A stretch of DNA of 64,000 nt from Hyperoplus lanceolatus (taxonomy: Eukaryota > Chordata > Actinopteri > Uranoscopiformes > Ammodytidae), in assembly GCA_026929865.2 (NCBI GenBank), contig CM049400.1, positions 23,297,501 to 23,361,500 on the forward strand, given 5' to 3'. The translations under genes and the position numbers were made by a program. The notes beneath the pieces were generated by a model. That model saw only the letters and a list, made by a program, of their open reading frames with translations, was not told the origin of the DNA and made no database searches. The stretch's first letter is position 1; each line of letters starts with the position of its first letter. This document shows positions 1-34,200 of the stretch, in pieces.

Positions 1-238
1 GCTTTTTACTTTTAAGATAGATCTTTAATATTGGCTATTTTGTGATTATGTTTTCAAACCAGTGCCAGTTTATTGACTCTAAATAAATACAGAAATTCTT
101 ATCCCAGGACTGATGAAGCTAGGGCTCGGCTATTCTTACTGTGGGCAACCAGAAAATACTGGACCAGGTTCTAGTGTTGCTTTGATTTTATCTGTGCTGG
201 ATCCAGGAACTCTAATCTCATTAACATGTTCTGTTTAG

Positions 239-22186
<21,948 letters not shown>

Positions 22187-23640
22187 AGAAGGGCTTCACT
22201 GATAAACTTGCCTCACTCTCGTTAGATCTCCCTGTCTTTGTCAGCTTTAATATCAAGTTACGCTGTCAATTCATGAACCCTGGAGATGAATCAATGGTGG
22301 TCAACCAGAGATATAGCCCGAATAAAGGCCTGAAATTACTTTGTCAGAATCAGTCATGAACCATTTATAATAAATGGTTTTATGATCTGTTTGAACTGCT
22401 TGAATATAATTAAATATTGGATAATAACAAGCTATTGAAGACACACAGACTCTGCATGAACACATCCCACTGTGAATCACAAGGCTTAATTCATGAATGT
22501 ATAAAGTATTTATTTATTTATGTTGAATACACATTTGATTTTGTGCTGGATTAATTAAATAAACTACAAGTGTGACATAAAATGAATGTGTGGTGTGTAT
22601 GCATACTTACTTGACTTGTGCCCAGTTGTATAAACTATAGATGAGTATGAGTATATATTGAGTATATTGTATGGAGATATATTCCATAATAAACCTGTGG
22701 CCACACATTACATTGACTGGTTGGTGAAAGAGTGATGGCACTGGCTGTAATTTGGTTGTCATAGGGCTCCGCTCTGTGTATGGACAATATTTATTTCTTT
22801 ATCATACAGAATGTTTGTATAAATACATTATATTGAAATACATTATAGATATTGAAATGTATGAATGGGATTTACCAACATAACAGTGTTTTATATGGTT
22901 CATAAATATTGCGGTTTGTGTTTTCTTTTGTGATTCCAAGCTTCACATACTGTATAGAATTGCAAAATATTTACTAAGATCAATATTACAAAATACAATA
23001 AATTGACACATTTGCACAAAATATGTATATATGTGTTTATAAATACAGTATATTGTTTTTAGAAGTATTTAGAGTTTAATTGGATACATTTCTTCATTCA
23101 CAAACATTTGCTTTAACATTTGTAAAAAAAATTAGCTGATGTTCATGGTTTGAAGAGTTATTCAAATATCACACAAACCACCCATGTTTCTCTATATACA
23201 GCACACTATATACATATATACAGTTTATATCTTTTTTTTTGCCCACATCTGACATAAAGAGAGTCAGCACCATGGACAGTGTTGACTGGAAATATGTTTG
23301 TCATTCAATAGGCTATATCTAGTTTATTCTGGTGTTAACTTGGTCAGGATCCCAAACAAAAACACTTTGATCAGCGCTGGTACAAGTTGAAAAGGGATTT
23401 ATTTGCAGCAATGGTTATAGCAGCAGCAGCTCATATGCAAGTTAATCATGAAAAAATATGGTAAATATGAACATTAAATGGATGATGAATAACAGCAGTG
23501 AAACGTAAAAAGGGAATAATTTAAAAAAACCTGTCAATCATTAAATTATATAGGCTAGAAGCAGTTTGTGAATTATTTATAGTCCTACTACTATTAATAA
23601 GAAGAAACTTATTTGGATTTTAACTTTTTTCTATGAGAAT
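22187..23640. other. IQCH 3' UTR and intergenic spacer to C15orf61
   Basis: AT-rich, with several AATAAA/ATTAAA hexamers in the first 400 bp. No coding potential or repeat family was recognised further on. Confidence 0.5.
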
Positions 23641-23659
23641 AGTGCAAGCTAGTCTCCTT

Positions 23660-23809
23660 TCAAAGGGCACGTGACTAATATCTGGTGAACAGGTGATTAG
23701 ATGTATGTATTATCAGCTTATTCTGTAAGGAGGAACAAACGATCCAGCGCTGCGTTTCCAACCGGACTCCTTCAGCAGGAGAACTACAACAGAGCGAACA
23801 CTGCAGCAC
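23660..23809 (+). promoter_or_regulatory. C15orf61: Probable C15orf61 promoter and non-coding first exon
   Basis: A CACGTGAC E-box-type site lies at about 23669. A GC-richer stretch ending CTGCAGCAC is followed by a strong donor GTAAGTG (GT at 23810). No in-frame start joins it to the coding exon, so it would be 5' UTR. This is inferred from the splice site and position only. Confidence 0.45.
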
Positions 23810-24197
23810 GTAAGTGTGCACACAGAGCTGCACTTTCCACATGTATATCACTTAATCTACTCTATACTGTATATCAATTTCTTTATAGGTCCATGGTATA
23901 TCAGCTATTAAAACCGACTGGTCTTGTGTGTTCAGCATTTGTATCCCATGATAACGTGTAGCAGTGTAGCTTGTTAGCGAACATTAGCTGACATTAGGCT
24001 ACTTGCAAATGTAAGTCGCCCTGTGTGCAGAGTCGTCCTCCTCCTTCCCCCATTGCTATGGAGGACGTGTATGTACAGCATGTGTTGCTGCTTTACATCA
24101 GTTGATTTAAAATGCATACACACTTCATCTATGTCCACTCCAGTCAGAGCCCCGTATGTGAGTAGTTAATATACACAGATGGTAGACGACAGCATTA

Positions 24198-24553
24198 CAG
24201 GTGATATTCATGTTATTAGAATATCATGGAAAATGAATTGGAATTGAGTTCATGTAAAAAGGGCCCAAACCAAGTACTGATTACATATGCATGATTGTAC
24301 TTTATAGAGGGCCGACATTTCTGTATTCAAAATCTCGTTTTTATTGATTTCATGTAATATTTGAATTTTCTGAGATTTTGAATTTTTTTTTTTTATAAGC
24401 TGTAAGCCATAATAATCAAAATTATAACAAATAAAGGCTTGAAATATCTCACTTTGCATGTAATGAGTCTAATATATTAGTTTTACCTTTTAAGTTGAAT
24501 TACTGAAATAAATGAACTTTTGCACGATATTCAAATTTTTCTAGTTTCACCTG
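24198..24553. mobile_element. Small TIR element (TA target) just upstream of C15orf61 coding sequence
   Basis: A 356-bp element with ends CAGGTGA and the complement of CAGGTGAAACTAG, flanked by TA on both sides (24196-24197 and 24554-24555). Its interior, read on the minus strand, contains TTCATTTATTTCAGTAATTC and GGGCCCTTTTTACATG, a family I recognise as widespread in fish. TA duplication points to a Tc1/mariner-type mechanism. No transposase. Confidence 0.75.
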
Positions 24554-24598
24554 TATATCTGCAGAAATGGGAGTCATTCCATTCCTTGCATAGGCTAA

Positions 24599-25174
<576 letters not shown>

Positions 25175-25989
25175 AGCATGGAGAAAATACATTCAATTTT
25201 GAATGTGTTTTCAAGAAACTCTGCTCTGCCAAGCCGCTGTCTTTACAACAGTTCCCGAGTTGATGTCCTGGTGGAGCTATTGACAAAAGTGCCATCTTGT
25301 GTCATTAGTGCTCCTGTTGTGTGACTGCACAGGGTCATTTGTGTTTTAATTATTTAAGATTTAAAGGTTGCAAAGGAGGAGTCAGTTGTGCATGTTTTTA
25401 CACTGACATGCAATAGGCTACTGACGGTGTTTATTCGAAAAGCTAACTTTCCATTAAAATTGAATGGAAAGTTTAAGATTTCACAAAGACTGTTTGACAC
25501 TCACAGTGGCGTTTCTAATGGCATCTTATCCTCGAGTGCATATCTCTGCAAAGTCAATAAATTGTAAAAGTATATTTTTGCAGGGAATATTGATGTGTAT
25601 GAAAAAAATTGTCTAATGGTTTTCATGCATTGCTACTTAGGTTCAGATAGATCCTCATGATGATAATTGTGATGATATATAAGGCAGACAACATTTCCTT
25701 CAGTGCCCAAATCTTAAGAGTTATAAATAAATCATATACGCCTTTCAGTGGCAAAATTAATTTGAACCCACTGCACTGAAAAAACGGTAAATGCGGGGTT
25801 GTTCAATTTACAAATATTAATTTCGTGCATACAACACGTTTAATTTATGTTTCTCAACAAAACATATATATATATCATGTAGAACTCTAATGACTTTGAG
25901 GAATGTTAAATCTACAAGTCTAAGTCATGTTAAGAATAAATAAAAAAGTTATGTTTTGTCTGGAACACCGCCCACTAAGAACGCGTCAT

Positions 25990-26079
25990 CAGGCAGTTGA
26001 AGAAGAACAACCGATCGCCATTTTGCACTTGTGGTGAATGCACGGAATGCACGTGGACCTCGAGGAGTTCTCTTTCAAG
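25990..26079 (+). other. Probable first exon and promoter of the transposon-borne gene
   Basis: A GC-richer stretch with GATCGCCATTTTGCACTTG resembles a core promoter/5' UTR. It carries ATGCACGTGGACCTCGAGG (MHVDLEEFSFK) and ends TTTCAAGG at a GTATAAG donor. It could splice to 30139-30206, which also ends at a GTGAGT donor. Joined to 30578 this would give only a 39-residue upstream ORF, so it is more likely leader than main coding sequence. Confidence 0.4.
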
Positions 26080-28016
26080 GTATAAGTATTTAAATTAAGA
26101 TTGAGTCACTCTAAAAGCTTGTTTTTATTTGCCCTTAAGGTTGAGGAACGTGCTTATGTCAAGGTCTATGCTAATGTGTTAAAGTTAGCTTAGGTTACCA
26201 TTCACTGCCGTTAGCTAGGCCTAAACATTTACCATAATTTAGCCTATGTCTGTTACTATTTCACGAAATTGGGACATAAAGCATGTTTTTCTATCGTGTG
26301 AAATGTTTTAGAGTGTATAGTTGTTGACTTTCGTTAGAACTAGTAAGTTAATTGGTGTAGTTCGCTGGAGGGGGGGGGTAACCGCATGCTTAGGCAACCA
26401 CATGTTGGCGCTTTTCCGAGGAAAAATTCACATTCACTATCCCACTGTGGGGAAAGTCCCTGGTAATGTATTTTCTTTGTTTTATACTTCTACGCCTGGC
26501 ATTGATTTACTTCAGCTTTTTACATTGGTGTTGCCAGGCTCGGCATAATTCCGTCCATTAACCTTATGATACCATGATGAAAATGTGGGTTTCAAGAATG
26601 GTTATTATTATAGTAAATACGTGTGAGTATATTGATTGGGCCGGTGAGAATGGTGACGGTGTAGCCGAGGGCTCTGTGTAGGCGTCACCGGTCGTCATGT
26701 ACACGGCATGGAAGAAGGTCAAAGTTCAGAGGTAGCAGACACCACTGACTGACATATTCTATTTGATCTGGTACAGCAACAGACGTGACTGCACAGGTGT
26801 TGTGGAACTTTTTTTGAGTCGCTATGTGGATGTGTTTTTGTGGTCGCGGGATCTGAATGTATGCCTAATATGAGTGAGTAAAACTAGTTAGCAACAACCG
26901 GTTGGAATTAGCATTAGCGGCTAGCGTTTAGCATTGCTGGTTAGCAAAGGCATTCAATCATAGTTTAGGTGCTTTGCTCTTCACCAGCTATACTTAGCTT
27001 GCAAAATATTGTAACGGGCTGGGGGACATGTAATGCTGTGAGTTGTGTTATTTGTGTTACTTTTTTTAAAGGGGTTTTTTTTATTATATGTTTTCTGGGT
27101 TGAGTTGTTGGAATTCCAGAGAGACATTGACTGTCATGGGCTTTTGGTTGTCGATTGGCTGAGAACGGGGAAATGTTGTTGTTGCTCTAAGGAATTAGGC
27201 TAAAAGAGAGCGTGAGTTCGAGGTACACACACTTGTGAGCACAGAGAGCAAACTGTTTGTTAACCTCTTAAGCTCTAGCCTATTTTTTAGGTTTCTGCTC
27301 GAAAATGACATACCCAAAATGAATAGAGTATATCTCTGCATCTACAAGGTCTATTTGAATAATTGTGGTGTCATTATGAAGGGAACACTTGTGAAATGTG
27401 TTCAGATGTGTAAGTATCAGTATGTATGTCACTGGCTCAGAGTCAATTAAGTTTGCACACAAGGATAAATGACTGATTTCATTTCCGCCTAAAAAAAAAT
27501 CACACTTTTTCAATGAATATCTCTTTCAAATGATGCTGATGGGGCTAAAACTCTACATCTAAGCATAGCACAAGGTGTTACCATTATCTCTGCAAAGTTT
27601 GATCCTCATAAAGTGAAGCAGAGCAGAATTACAGAGGTTTTAGTACAGACTAGTCAGGCGGACTCTCCAAAATGGTCATTTGGCACATTTTGGCACACTT
27701 TGGCACTAGCTGTGCCATTTGAAGTTTTTGATGTACTGAACTATATTTTTCACTTTTATGTCATTATCTGTGATCATCGCATACATTTTCAAGAGTTTTT
27801 GACTTTTTTTTTGATTTTTGATTTTTTTTTCTCATAACCAACCTAAATTATATACAATTTTCAAAGAACCATAAAAAGCAACTGAAGTTTCAATCAAAAT
27901 GAAACATATTTATTTATCAACAATAATAAACAAACTGTAAAAAAATAAATCACACAAAACTATTTACACTGACTGTGAAGTCCAAATAAAAACAATATAT
28001 CAACAATAAGTCCATA

Positions 28017-28346
28017 CTAAAAACAGAGTCTCCTTTTCCTCTCTACTTGTTGTCGTGCCAGAGCTGGAAACAGTTCTTTTTTGCAGTGAGACAGTGGTAC
28101 CTGACATTTCCTGCAATACATGGATGTCTGCACCCTCGGGATCCCAGTATTGAGGCACCACTTGCAATGCTTGCGAATTTGCGAGTCATAGTAGATGGGC
28201 ATGCGTGGGGGTAATGCAAGCGGTGGAGTAGCTGCTGAGCCTTCAGCAAACACCAACTTCCTAGCTGCATCTGAGAAGGCAATGGCTCTGTCTGGGAAGA
28301 TGAAGCTGCTCATCATCACTGCAACACCAATTGTGGAAGGAAACAA
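28017..28346 (-). pseudogene. piggyBac transposase C-terminal remnant
   Basis: About 105 residues of the C-terminus, with the cysteine-rich DNA-binding domain: RKHCKWCLNTGIPRVQ then YCRKCQVPLSHCKKELF (paired CxxC motifs and a later Cys/His). The catalytic core of about 350 residues expected between this and the N-terminal remnant is missing; a CA microsatellite sits in the gap. Confidence 0.8.
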
Positions 28347-28553
28347 ATATTATTTAGTGGCCTTATTTTGAAAGTGTAATACATTCAAAATATATTCACA
28401 AAAGCTATCACAATAGATGTGTGATAATAACAATCTTGGAAGTAAAACACACACACAATACATGCATTCACAAAAGCAATAGACATGTGATAATAATAAT
28501 CTTGGAAGTAAACATAACATAAAAAACACACTCCCTCCCTCCCTCCCTGCCTG

Positions 28554-28562
<9 letters not shown>

Positions 28563-28635
<73 letters not shown>
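28563..28635 (+). repeat. (CA)n microsatellite in the piggyBac copy
   Basis: About 36 CA units, preceded by short CTCC and CT repeats, at the place where the transposase core is missing. Confidence 0.99.
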
Positions 28636-28637
<2 letters not shown>

Positions 28638-28732
28638 CCGGCACACACACGCATTTATCTAGCATAAAACTGATATTATATACATTACATACTGGTATAT
28701 ATGAACATCTCTTTGAGATGTCTCTCTAGTAA

Positions 28733-28900
28733 CTAATGAATTGAATTGTACCTTTCTAATGGCGGCATGTAGTCACTGTCGCTGCCGGGGTCTCTGTCGT
28801 CTGAGCTGGAGTCCCGTGCAGAAAGTTCGTCAGCATTGTCAGCAGTTATCATTTCGATCAACTTATCCATACTGCACTTGGTTCGGCGATGTTCTGCCAT
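28733..28900 (-). pseudogene. piggyBac transposase N-terminal remnant
   Basis: Starts MAEHRRTKCSMDKLIEMI and continues into an acidic Asp/Ser stretch ending SDSDYMPPLE, the typical acidic N-terminus of piggyBac transposases. About 55 residues survive before a stop or possible splice site. Confidence 0.7.
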
Positions 28901-30138
28901 TTTTGATAATAAATGACCAAAAAACAACGACAAACTATCTCAAAACTCCTCAGAACTGTTCAGTAAACGTCTCACACCGTGCGCTCTGCGCACTCTGCGT
29001 AAACATGGCTCCTGCTGAATGTAGTCTAAGATGGATACGCAGACGAATAACTCAGCCAGTGATTGGTCGTTTTGGATGATTGACACCTTGTTTTAACCGT
29101 AAGAGCCAATAGATTTTAGGGGAGGTATCGAAATGTGTGCCAGACACATGATTGGCTAGCAGTAAGAAAGCAAAATGGTACCCCCGGGAAACGTTCTGTG
29201 ATGCATGCTGAGCCAACGAGACTCATTGAAAGTAAAAAAAAAGTCAGATTCACTTGGAAATGGTTGGAAACGAAAGGGGACATGTTGGATTTACTATAAC
29301 AGGAGTTTTTTGCTCTAAAGTAAAACTTTTCATCAAAATATCTCAAAGGTAAGAGTGAATTTATGTTGGTCGCTGTAAGTAAGTGATTGTTTACCTTTGT
29401 ATTCTTTGGCCGCTAATTCACTGAGTTTTTATCGTAGGGACATGACAGTGGTACTGTTGAACTCGTCATGGTCTTAGCTTTCAGTAGAGATGATATTTGT
29501 GTGTATACAATGAAGTATCGGAGCGGTAGCAATGGAAATGTGGAGAGAGGGTTGACTTTCTGACGCTATTCGGATTTTGATATTTGATCATTAATATGCT
29601 TGGTGTTTGAGTTGTGTTTGGTGTGTGTAAAAATGACTTATATGTGCTTGTAGCTGAGTTTCTCATGTTTAATTTGATGTGCAGTATGACTATTTCTACA
29701 TTGTTATGGAAGTGTTGTATGCCTTTTGCTGCGAGAGTGATCACTAAGTCCCCCAATTGGGGGACGCTAGAGTTTAAGAGGTTAAATAGGTGTTGGCCAC
29801 GGCCCACAGTAGCCTGTGTAATAATTGGAAATAGATCGCAAGCACACCCCAGTTCCGTCTCCTGGCCGAGGGACGCTACAATACAGCATGTTATGTTTGA
29901 TGCATTTCACTTCGTTGTTACGAATCTATTTAAATGTTAATTAATTTAAAGTGGTTGGTGTCTGGAATTACCTTAATACAGCCATATTTAAATGACAAAT
30001 GGGGGAGGTTTATTTATGGAAATGTTTGTTGGTTAATGTGTTCTGTAGAAACTATAAGGTGCATTTTAAATATCTGGAAAAATAAAAACTGCTGTGTGAA
30101 TAATAAAATATTTAAAAATGTATTTTTTTCTGTATAGG

Positions 30139-30206
30139 TAATTTGGTGGGAGACAGGTTGGCCTGTTTTTGTTTCCAGCATTGTTCCAAAGGCTCTGTAG
30201 AAAATG
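30139..30206 (+). other. Probable internal leader exon of the transposon-borne gene
   Basis: It sits between a TCTGTATAG acceptor and a GTGAGT donor and is open in one frame (LVGDRLACFCFQHCSKGSVE). The splice sites are good, but no protein family was recognised, so it is treated as leader. Confidence 0.4.
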
Positions 30207-30807
30207 GTGAGTATTTAAATGCTTTATTTATTAACTTTACTTATTTAACCTTGATTTTAAGACATTTAAAATTCCATAGTATGATAATGTTGTTGTCAAT
30301 TATGAATATTCATCTATTTTGGTACTTTGTGGTAACATTAGCCTACACAAATATACATTTTTTTTGTGATTTATTACATATTCACCACACAGTTCAAAAG
30401 CACCATAATATTTAACTAGGTGTAGCTAATAACTGTCATTTGAGTTGAATTTAAATGTGTTGCATTTAAACTACTATAAAGAGTTACTGTGAAGCATGTT
30501 GACTGATTCTCTGAGGAAAGCTATGTTGATGTATTTGTTTGGTTGGCCTCCCATTTTTCCCTTTCTCTTTTTTCCAGTGAATGTGGCAGTGTAAGGGGTG
30601 TTCTGTTGCAGTTGCAAGTAGGTCTCTACTTCTTAATCATTATAAACTCAAACACCCACAACTTATCCTACTGGGGAATCTGATGTGAGCCTTGAGAAAC
30701 TGAGAGTGGAAGTTCTTTCAGATGTTAAGAAGAGGAATAACAGGGATGTGGTGAGGATGAAAATGGAAAAGACGTTTGCATTTAGGAGATATGAAGTGGT
30801 ACGTGAC

Positions 30808-31896
30808 CAGTGTTGGGAATAACGTCGTTTAAAATAACGGCGTTAGGTAACGCCGTTCTTTTTTCAGTAACGGGGTAATCTAACTAATTACTTTTTCCGT
30901 CGTTACAACGCCGTTATCGTTACTGAACGTTAAATGCGGTGCGTTACTATGAATTGATTGAATAAACTGTGTAATCCGAACGCACCCCTGGCTCCATACT
31001 GCTAGTGAGGAGACCGGTGTGTTTTAAGTTGTGTTTTATTCAGTGTGGATGACATTATAACTGTCAGTTAGCGCCGTCACGTCAGTCAGCCGGAGCGCCT
31101 GTTTAGTGAAGTTTCTTTTTCTTTTTCTCTCTGTTGTGTGAGCCTGCACTTTGCCGCAGTAATTACCTATCAATCCACGGTCTAAACGTGCCCTCCCTGA
31201 GTTTGTTTGCATCGCCCTTGTGAGTAAGTGCATGGAGTTTTCCCATCTCTATAAGTTATAATTTATGCACGTTATTAAACGGCCGCGATTCGCCGGTTGA
31301 AACAGCTGTTTAGCGTGTCATCACAAGCCGAATATTGCTACTGTTCTTTTCCTGGGATCTGTATGCTGCTGTGCATGTTAAAGAAGGAAATAAACATAGG
31401 ATAAATCCATACTCCTCCTCATCGTCTCATGCTTCATAGTCTGACGTTTTTGGCCTTTAGTAGTGTTTTATTATTTAGGCTACTATAGTGGTTTTAGCCG
31501 ACACCCCTGAAGTGAATCCAGTGATATAGCAGATCAGCACGGTACATTCAGCAGTTTCCTCTACTACTTTTGTTGAGAACAAAATACTTGAAGTGCAGGA
31601 TAAACCTCTTGCTGTCTATTGATGTGCAATACACATTGAAGGTTATGTAGCCTACAAGTAGGCCTGCCTGTTTGTTCTACTCATTTCAACTGACTTGTGA
31701 AAACTGCTCAGAAAAATCAATTTTTTTGACATATAGCAACTTTTTTTTTTACAGTAGGCTAACGCAAATAGTTACTTTCCCTGATAACTAATTACTTCTA
31801 TTATAAAGTAATTCAGTTACTAACTCAGTTACTTTTTGGAACAAGTAGTGAGTAACTATAACTAATTACTTTTTTAAAGTAACGTTCCCAACACTG
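30808..31896. mobile_element. Non-autonomous hAT element inside a coding exon
   Basis: 1089 bp with perfect 12-bp ends CAGTGTTGGGAA/TTCCCAACACTG and a perfect 8-bp target duplication TACGTGAC (30800-30807 and 31897-31904). Both ends carry the AACGTTACTTT/AATTACTT sequence typical of a common fish hAT family. No transposase is seen. It brings an in-frame stop a few codons after the insertion point. Confidence 0.95.
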
Positions 31897-32105
31897 TACG
31901 TGACACACCCATGATACAAGACTTCCAGGAAAGATGGCCAGCGCTCTTTGAAGTAAATGAGGTACATAATTTGACTGAAACACTGAAAACCATCTTATTT
32001 TAGCAACAAAACATTTGGTGATTTATATATTTTTAATATACGATCATTAGAAAATTAAGTAATCAAATGATTTTGTCTGTTTTTTTTTTCTGTTTTTTTT
32101 TTCAG

Positions 32106-32195
32106 ATAAATGCGGAATTTAAGCGCCTCACCACCATGCCCCTGCAATCCAGATTTCTCTCACAGCTAGATGTACTATCTGACAAACTTCTGAAG
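32106..32195 (+). CDS. Exon of the SAMD3-like gene
   Basis: 90 nt, phase 0 to 0, acceptor TTTTTTTTTCAG. It reads INAEFKRLTTMPLQSRFLSQ then LDVLSDKLLK. The donor GTATTC is chosen because the 32303 exon needs phase 0; the alternative GTAAGA 8 bp on would bring a stop. Confidence 0.7.
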
Positions 32196-32302
32196 GTATT
32201 CAAGTAAGAATGAATTTGTGGGAAATAAAATACTTGATATTTGAGTTGATAGAGGAAAAAGGATTCCAACCAAATGTCTCTCTTCTAATCCCCTTGACCT
32301 AG

Positions 32303-32395
32303 GATGATGACCTCGATATAGGGCGGGAATGCGTTCTCAAGGGGCTGTGTGTCTACCTCAACGAAGACCCAGCTAATCTTGTTAGAGAGTTTGTG
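32303..32395 (+). CDS. Exon of the SAMD3-like gene
   Basis: 93 nt, phase 0 to 0, acceptor TTGACCTAG, donor GTG|GTGAGT. It reads DDDLDIGRECVLKGLCVYLN then EDPANLVREFV. A basic KKGG-type segment that I recall before this position in related proteins is absent here. Confidence 0.8.
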
Positions 32396-32736
32396 GTGAG
32401 TGAAGTTATTTTACTGATTTTGATATTTTGTTGAGCACTAAAATCTGAAGTTAGTAAAACAATATAGAATAGATCTAGGCGACTGTACTGATGCAAATCA
32501 CAACACACTTCAGTTGTGTTAAGTACGGTAACAACTTTTATATTTGTTTGTTTTTTCATTTGAAACATGCACAGTCTGCATTTAAGTTTAAAAGAGCGGA
32601 AAGGGGAGGATCAGATAGACTGGCTTAAATTATTTAAAATGACTAAATCTTTTAAATAACATTCAATATAATTCCATTGTAAATATGGACTTTTGTTTTT
32701 TTCTCACTCCGTTCTATTTGTGATTTTACTGTGCAG

Positions 32737-33045
32737 GCAGAGGACGAAGCCGCCATCAACGAATCCATTGAGGAGACCACGGTGGGAATATACGTTGTCA
32801 AACGTGAAGCAACCAGTCGACCAGAGGACATGGGGATTGTCCTGGAAGGCCAGCAGATACTGCAGGAACTGGACAACGTTGCATTAGCTGCTGCCATGTT
32901 GTTTGGTCTAATGTATGCATTGAACCTGAACTACCCTCCTGAACTAAGGTACACTTTTGAAGTGCTCCAGAAAGTTGTGATGGACCTGGACGGCACCACA
33001 CTCTCAAAGAAAGCCCAAGTTCTCAAAAACAGACTCTATGAGTGA
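32737..33045 (+). CDS. Last coding exon of the SAMD3-like gene
   Basis: 309 nt including the TGA stop, acceptor TACTGTGCAG. It reads AEDEAAINESIEETTVGIYV then the conserved EDMGIVLEGQQILQELDNVA, AMLFGLMYALNLNYPPELRY and TFEVLQKVVMDLDG. The frame is intact, which suggests either recent insertion or some retained use. Confidence 0.88.
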   Translation, partial: AEDEAAINESIEETTVGIYVVKREATSRPEDMGIVLEGQQILQELDNVALAAAMLFGLMYALNLNYPPELRYTFEVLQKVVMDLDGTTLSKKAQVLKNRLYE

Positions 33046-34200
33046 GCTGTTGGCATTGGATCATTGTTGCTCATGGACTGCATTTATTGTGGACTTTTGA
33101 CATACAACTCTTTTACTGTTCCTTTTTGGACTATTTACATGCACCAAGTGTTTTGTTTCTCTGGTGCTCATGTGTTCACAAAATAAGCCTCTTGCATCAA
33201 AGTGCTGTCAGATTTGCCGTTTTCTCTTAAACTAACAGAGCTCCTACCATAGGTATTTAGTTTCCCTATGTTAGAATTGATTGTTTTGTTTTTTGCACGT
33301 TCTTTACTGTGACATTTGAGTAACGATACCATTATTTTTTTTTTTTATTCAATGCCATTATGAAAGATAGTGATATCAGAGGACATTTTACTAGCTGCTG
33401 AGCTACAAGGCAGCACACTTTCTAAGTTCTCAAAAACTGAGCTGTTACTAATTGTATTTATGCTGGACTTGGCATTGCTCCAGAAAGTTGTAATGGAGCT
33501 GGACAGCAACATGCACTCTAAGAACCCAAGTTCTCACAGACTCTGAATGTTGCCATGGACCATGTTTGCTCTGTGAATGCATTTAGGCCTGACTTTTGAC
33601 ATGCACTCTTGCAACTCTTTTGTTTTCCTATATGTATTTTTGCAGTATTTACATTTAGCCCGTCTACTGTTTTTTAAAAGATTGTTTCTTCGGCACTTGT
33701 GTCCCCAAATGTACCACTTGCATCAAAGTGCCTGGTCAGATTTTAGGTTTTTCTGAAACTACTGGAGCTTCTACTAAGAGTCTACATTTTATAATTTGGG
33801 GCTATTTTCTTTGTTTCGCACATTCTTTATTGTGAACTGTGAGAAAAGAATCCGCCATTGTCCAAAAAAGGCCAGCGTTAAACAAAAGGACATTTAACTA
33901 GCAGCTGCTCCACTAGACTGCATCACGAAGCCCAAGTTCTCAAACAGTCTGATGTATCCGATTTATCTGTTGCAATGTTATGGCGGACTCAACAGTGGCC
34001 CACGTTTGCCTTTTGGAATACTCACCAAGTGGATTCTTTATCTTCATTTAAATAATTCTTTTATTTACTGTGAAATATAGTGCTGATTAAGCAACCTTTT
34101 ATTTTGCATACAATCCAGAGCATGGACAATCTATTTTAACTACTACTGTAATCTTGTAATATTTTCAGATTGTAGCAGTTGTGAACGTTTATTGTGTTCT
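32960..34200 (+). repeat. Decayed tandem copies of the gene's 3' end
   Basis: The end of the last exon and its 3' UTR recur downstream. AAGCCCAAGTTCTCAAAAAC at 33011 has relatives near 33516 (AACCCAAGTTCTCACAGACT) and 33929 (AAGCCCAAGTTCTCAAACAG). The phrases CTCCAGAAAGTTGT, ACTTTTGACAT, CTTGCATCAAAGTGC and GCACGTTCTTTACTGTGA also repeat in order. Units are 400-500 bp and the copies do not encode full protein. Confidence 0.8.

Larger units (their letters stand above)
27264..29781 (-). mobile_element. piggyBac element, internally deleted
   Basis: It is flanked by TTAA on both sides (27260-27263 and 29782-29785), the piggyBac target. Terminal inverted repeats are CCTCTTAAGCTCTAGC and the complement of CCTCTTAAACTCTAGC (15 of 16 identical). 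On the minus strand it keeps the N-terminal and C-terminal ends of a piggyBac transposase but not the catalytic DDE core. It lies in an intron of the CACTA-borne gene. Confidence 0.93.
30578..33045 (+). pseudogene. Zinc-finger/SAMD3-like multicopy fish gene carried by the CACTA-like element, interrupted
   Basis: Exons are 30578-31961 (split by a hAT insertion), 32106-32195, 32303-32395 and 32737-33045, all in matching phase after the hAT. The first begins MWQCKGCSVAVASRSLLLNH then YKLKHPQ, one C2H2 finger (C-x2-C-x12-H-x4-H). This frame stops at 30686, while LEKLRVEVLSDVKKRNNRDV starts in another frame directly behind, so the long middle of the usual protein is missing. After the hAT come MIQDFQERWPALFEVNE, INAEFKRLTTMPLQSRFLSQ, ECVLKGLCVYLNEDP and the C-terminus ending LKNRLYE. 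This is the C-terminal part of a family very common in fish genomes and often named SAMD3-like. A residual 180-residue ORF could start at ATG 31911. Confidence 0.75.

Noticed and set aside
31036-31233. 65-residue minus-strand frame inside the hAT element
   Set aside because: No similarity to hAT transposase (no BED finger, no RNase H-like or dimerisation motif); the element is non-autonomous.
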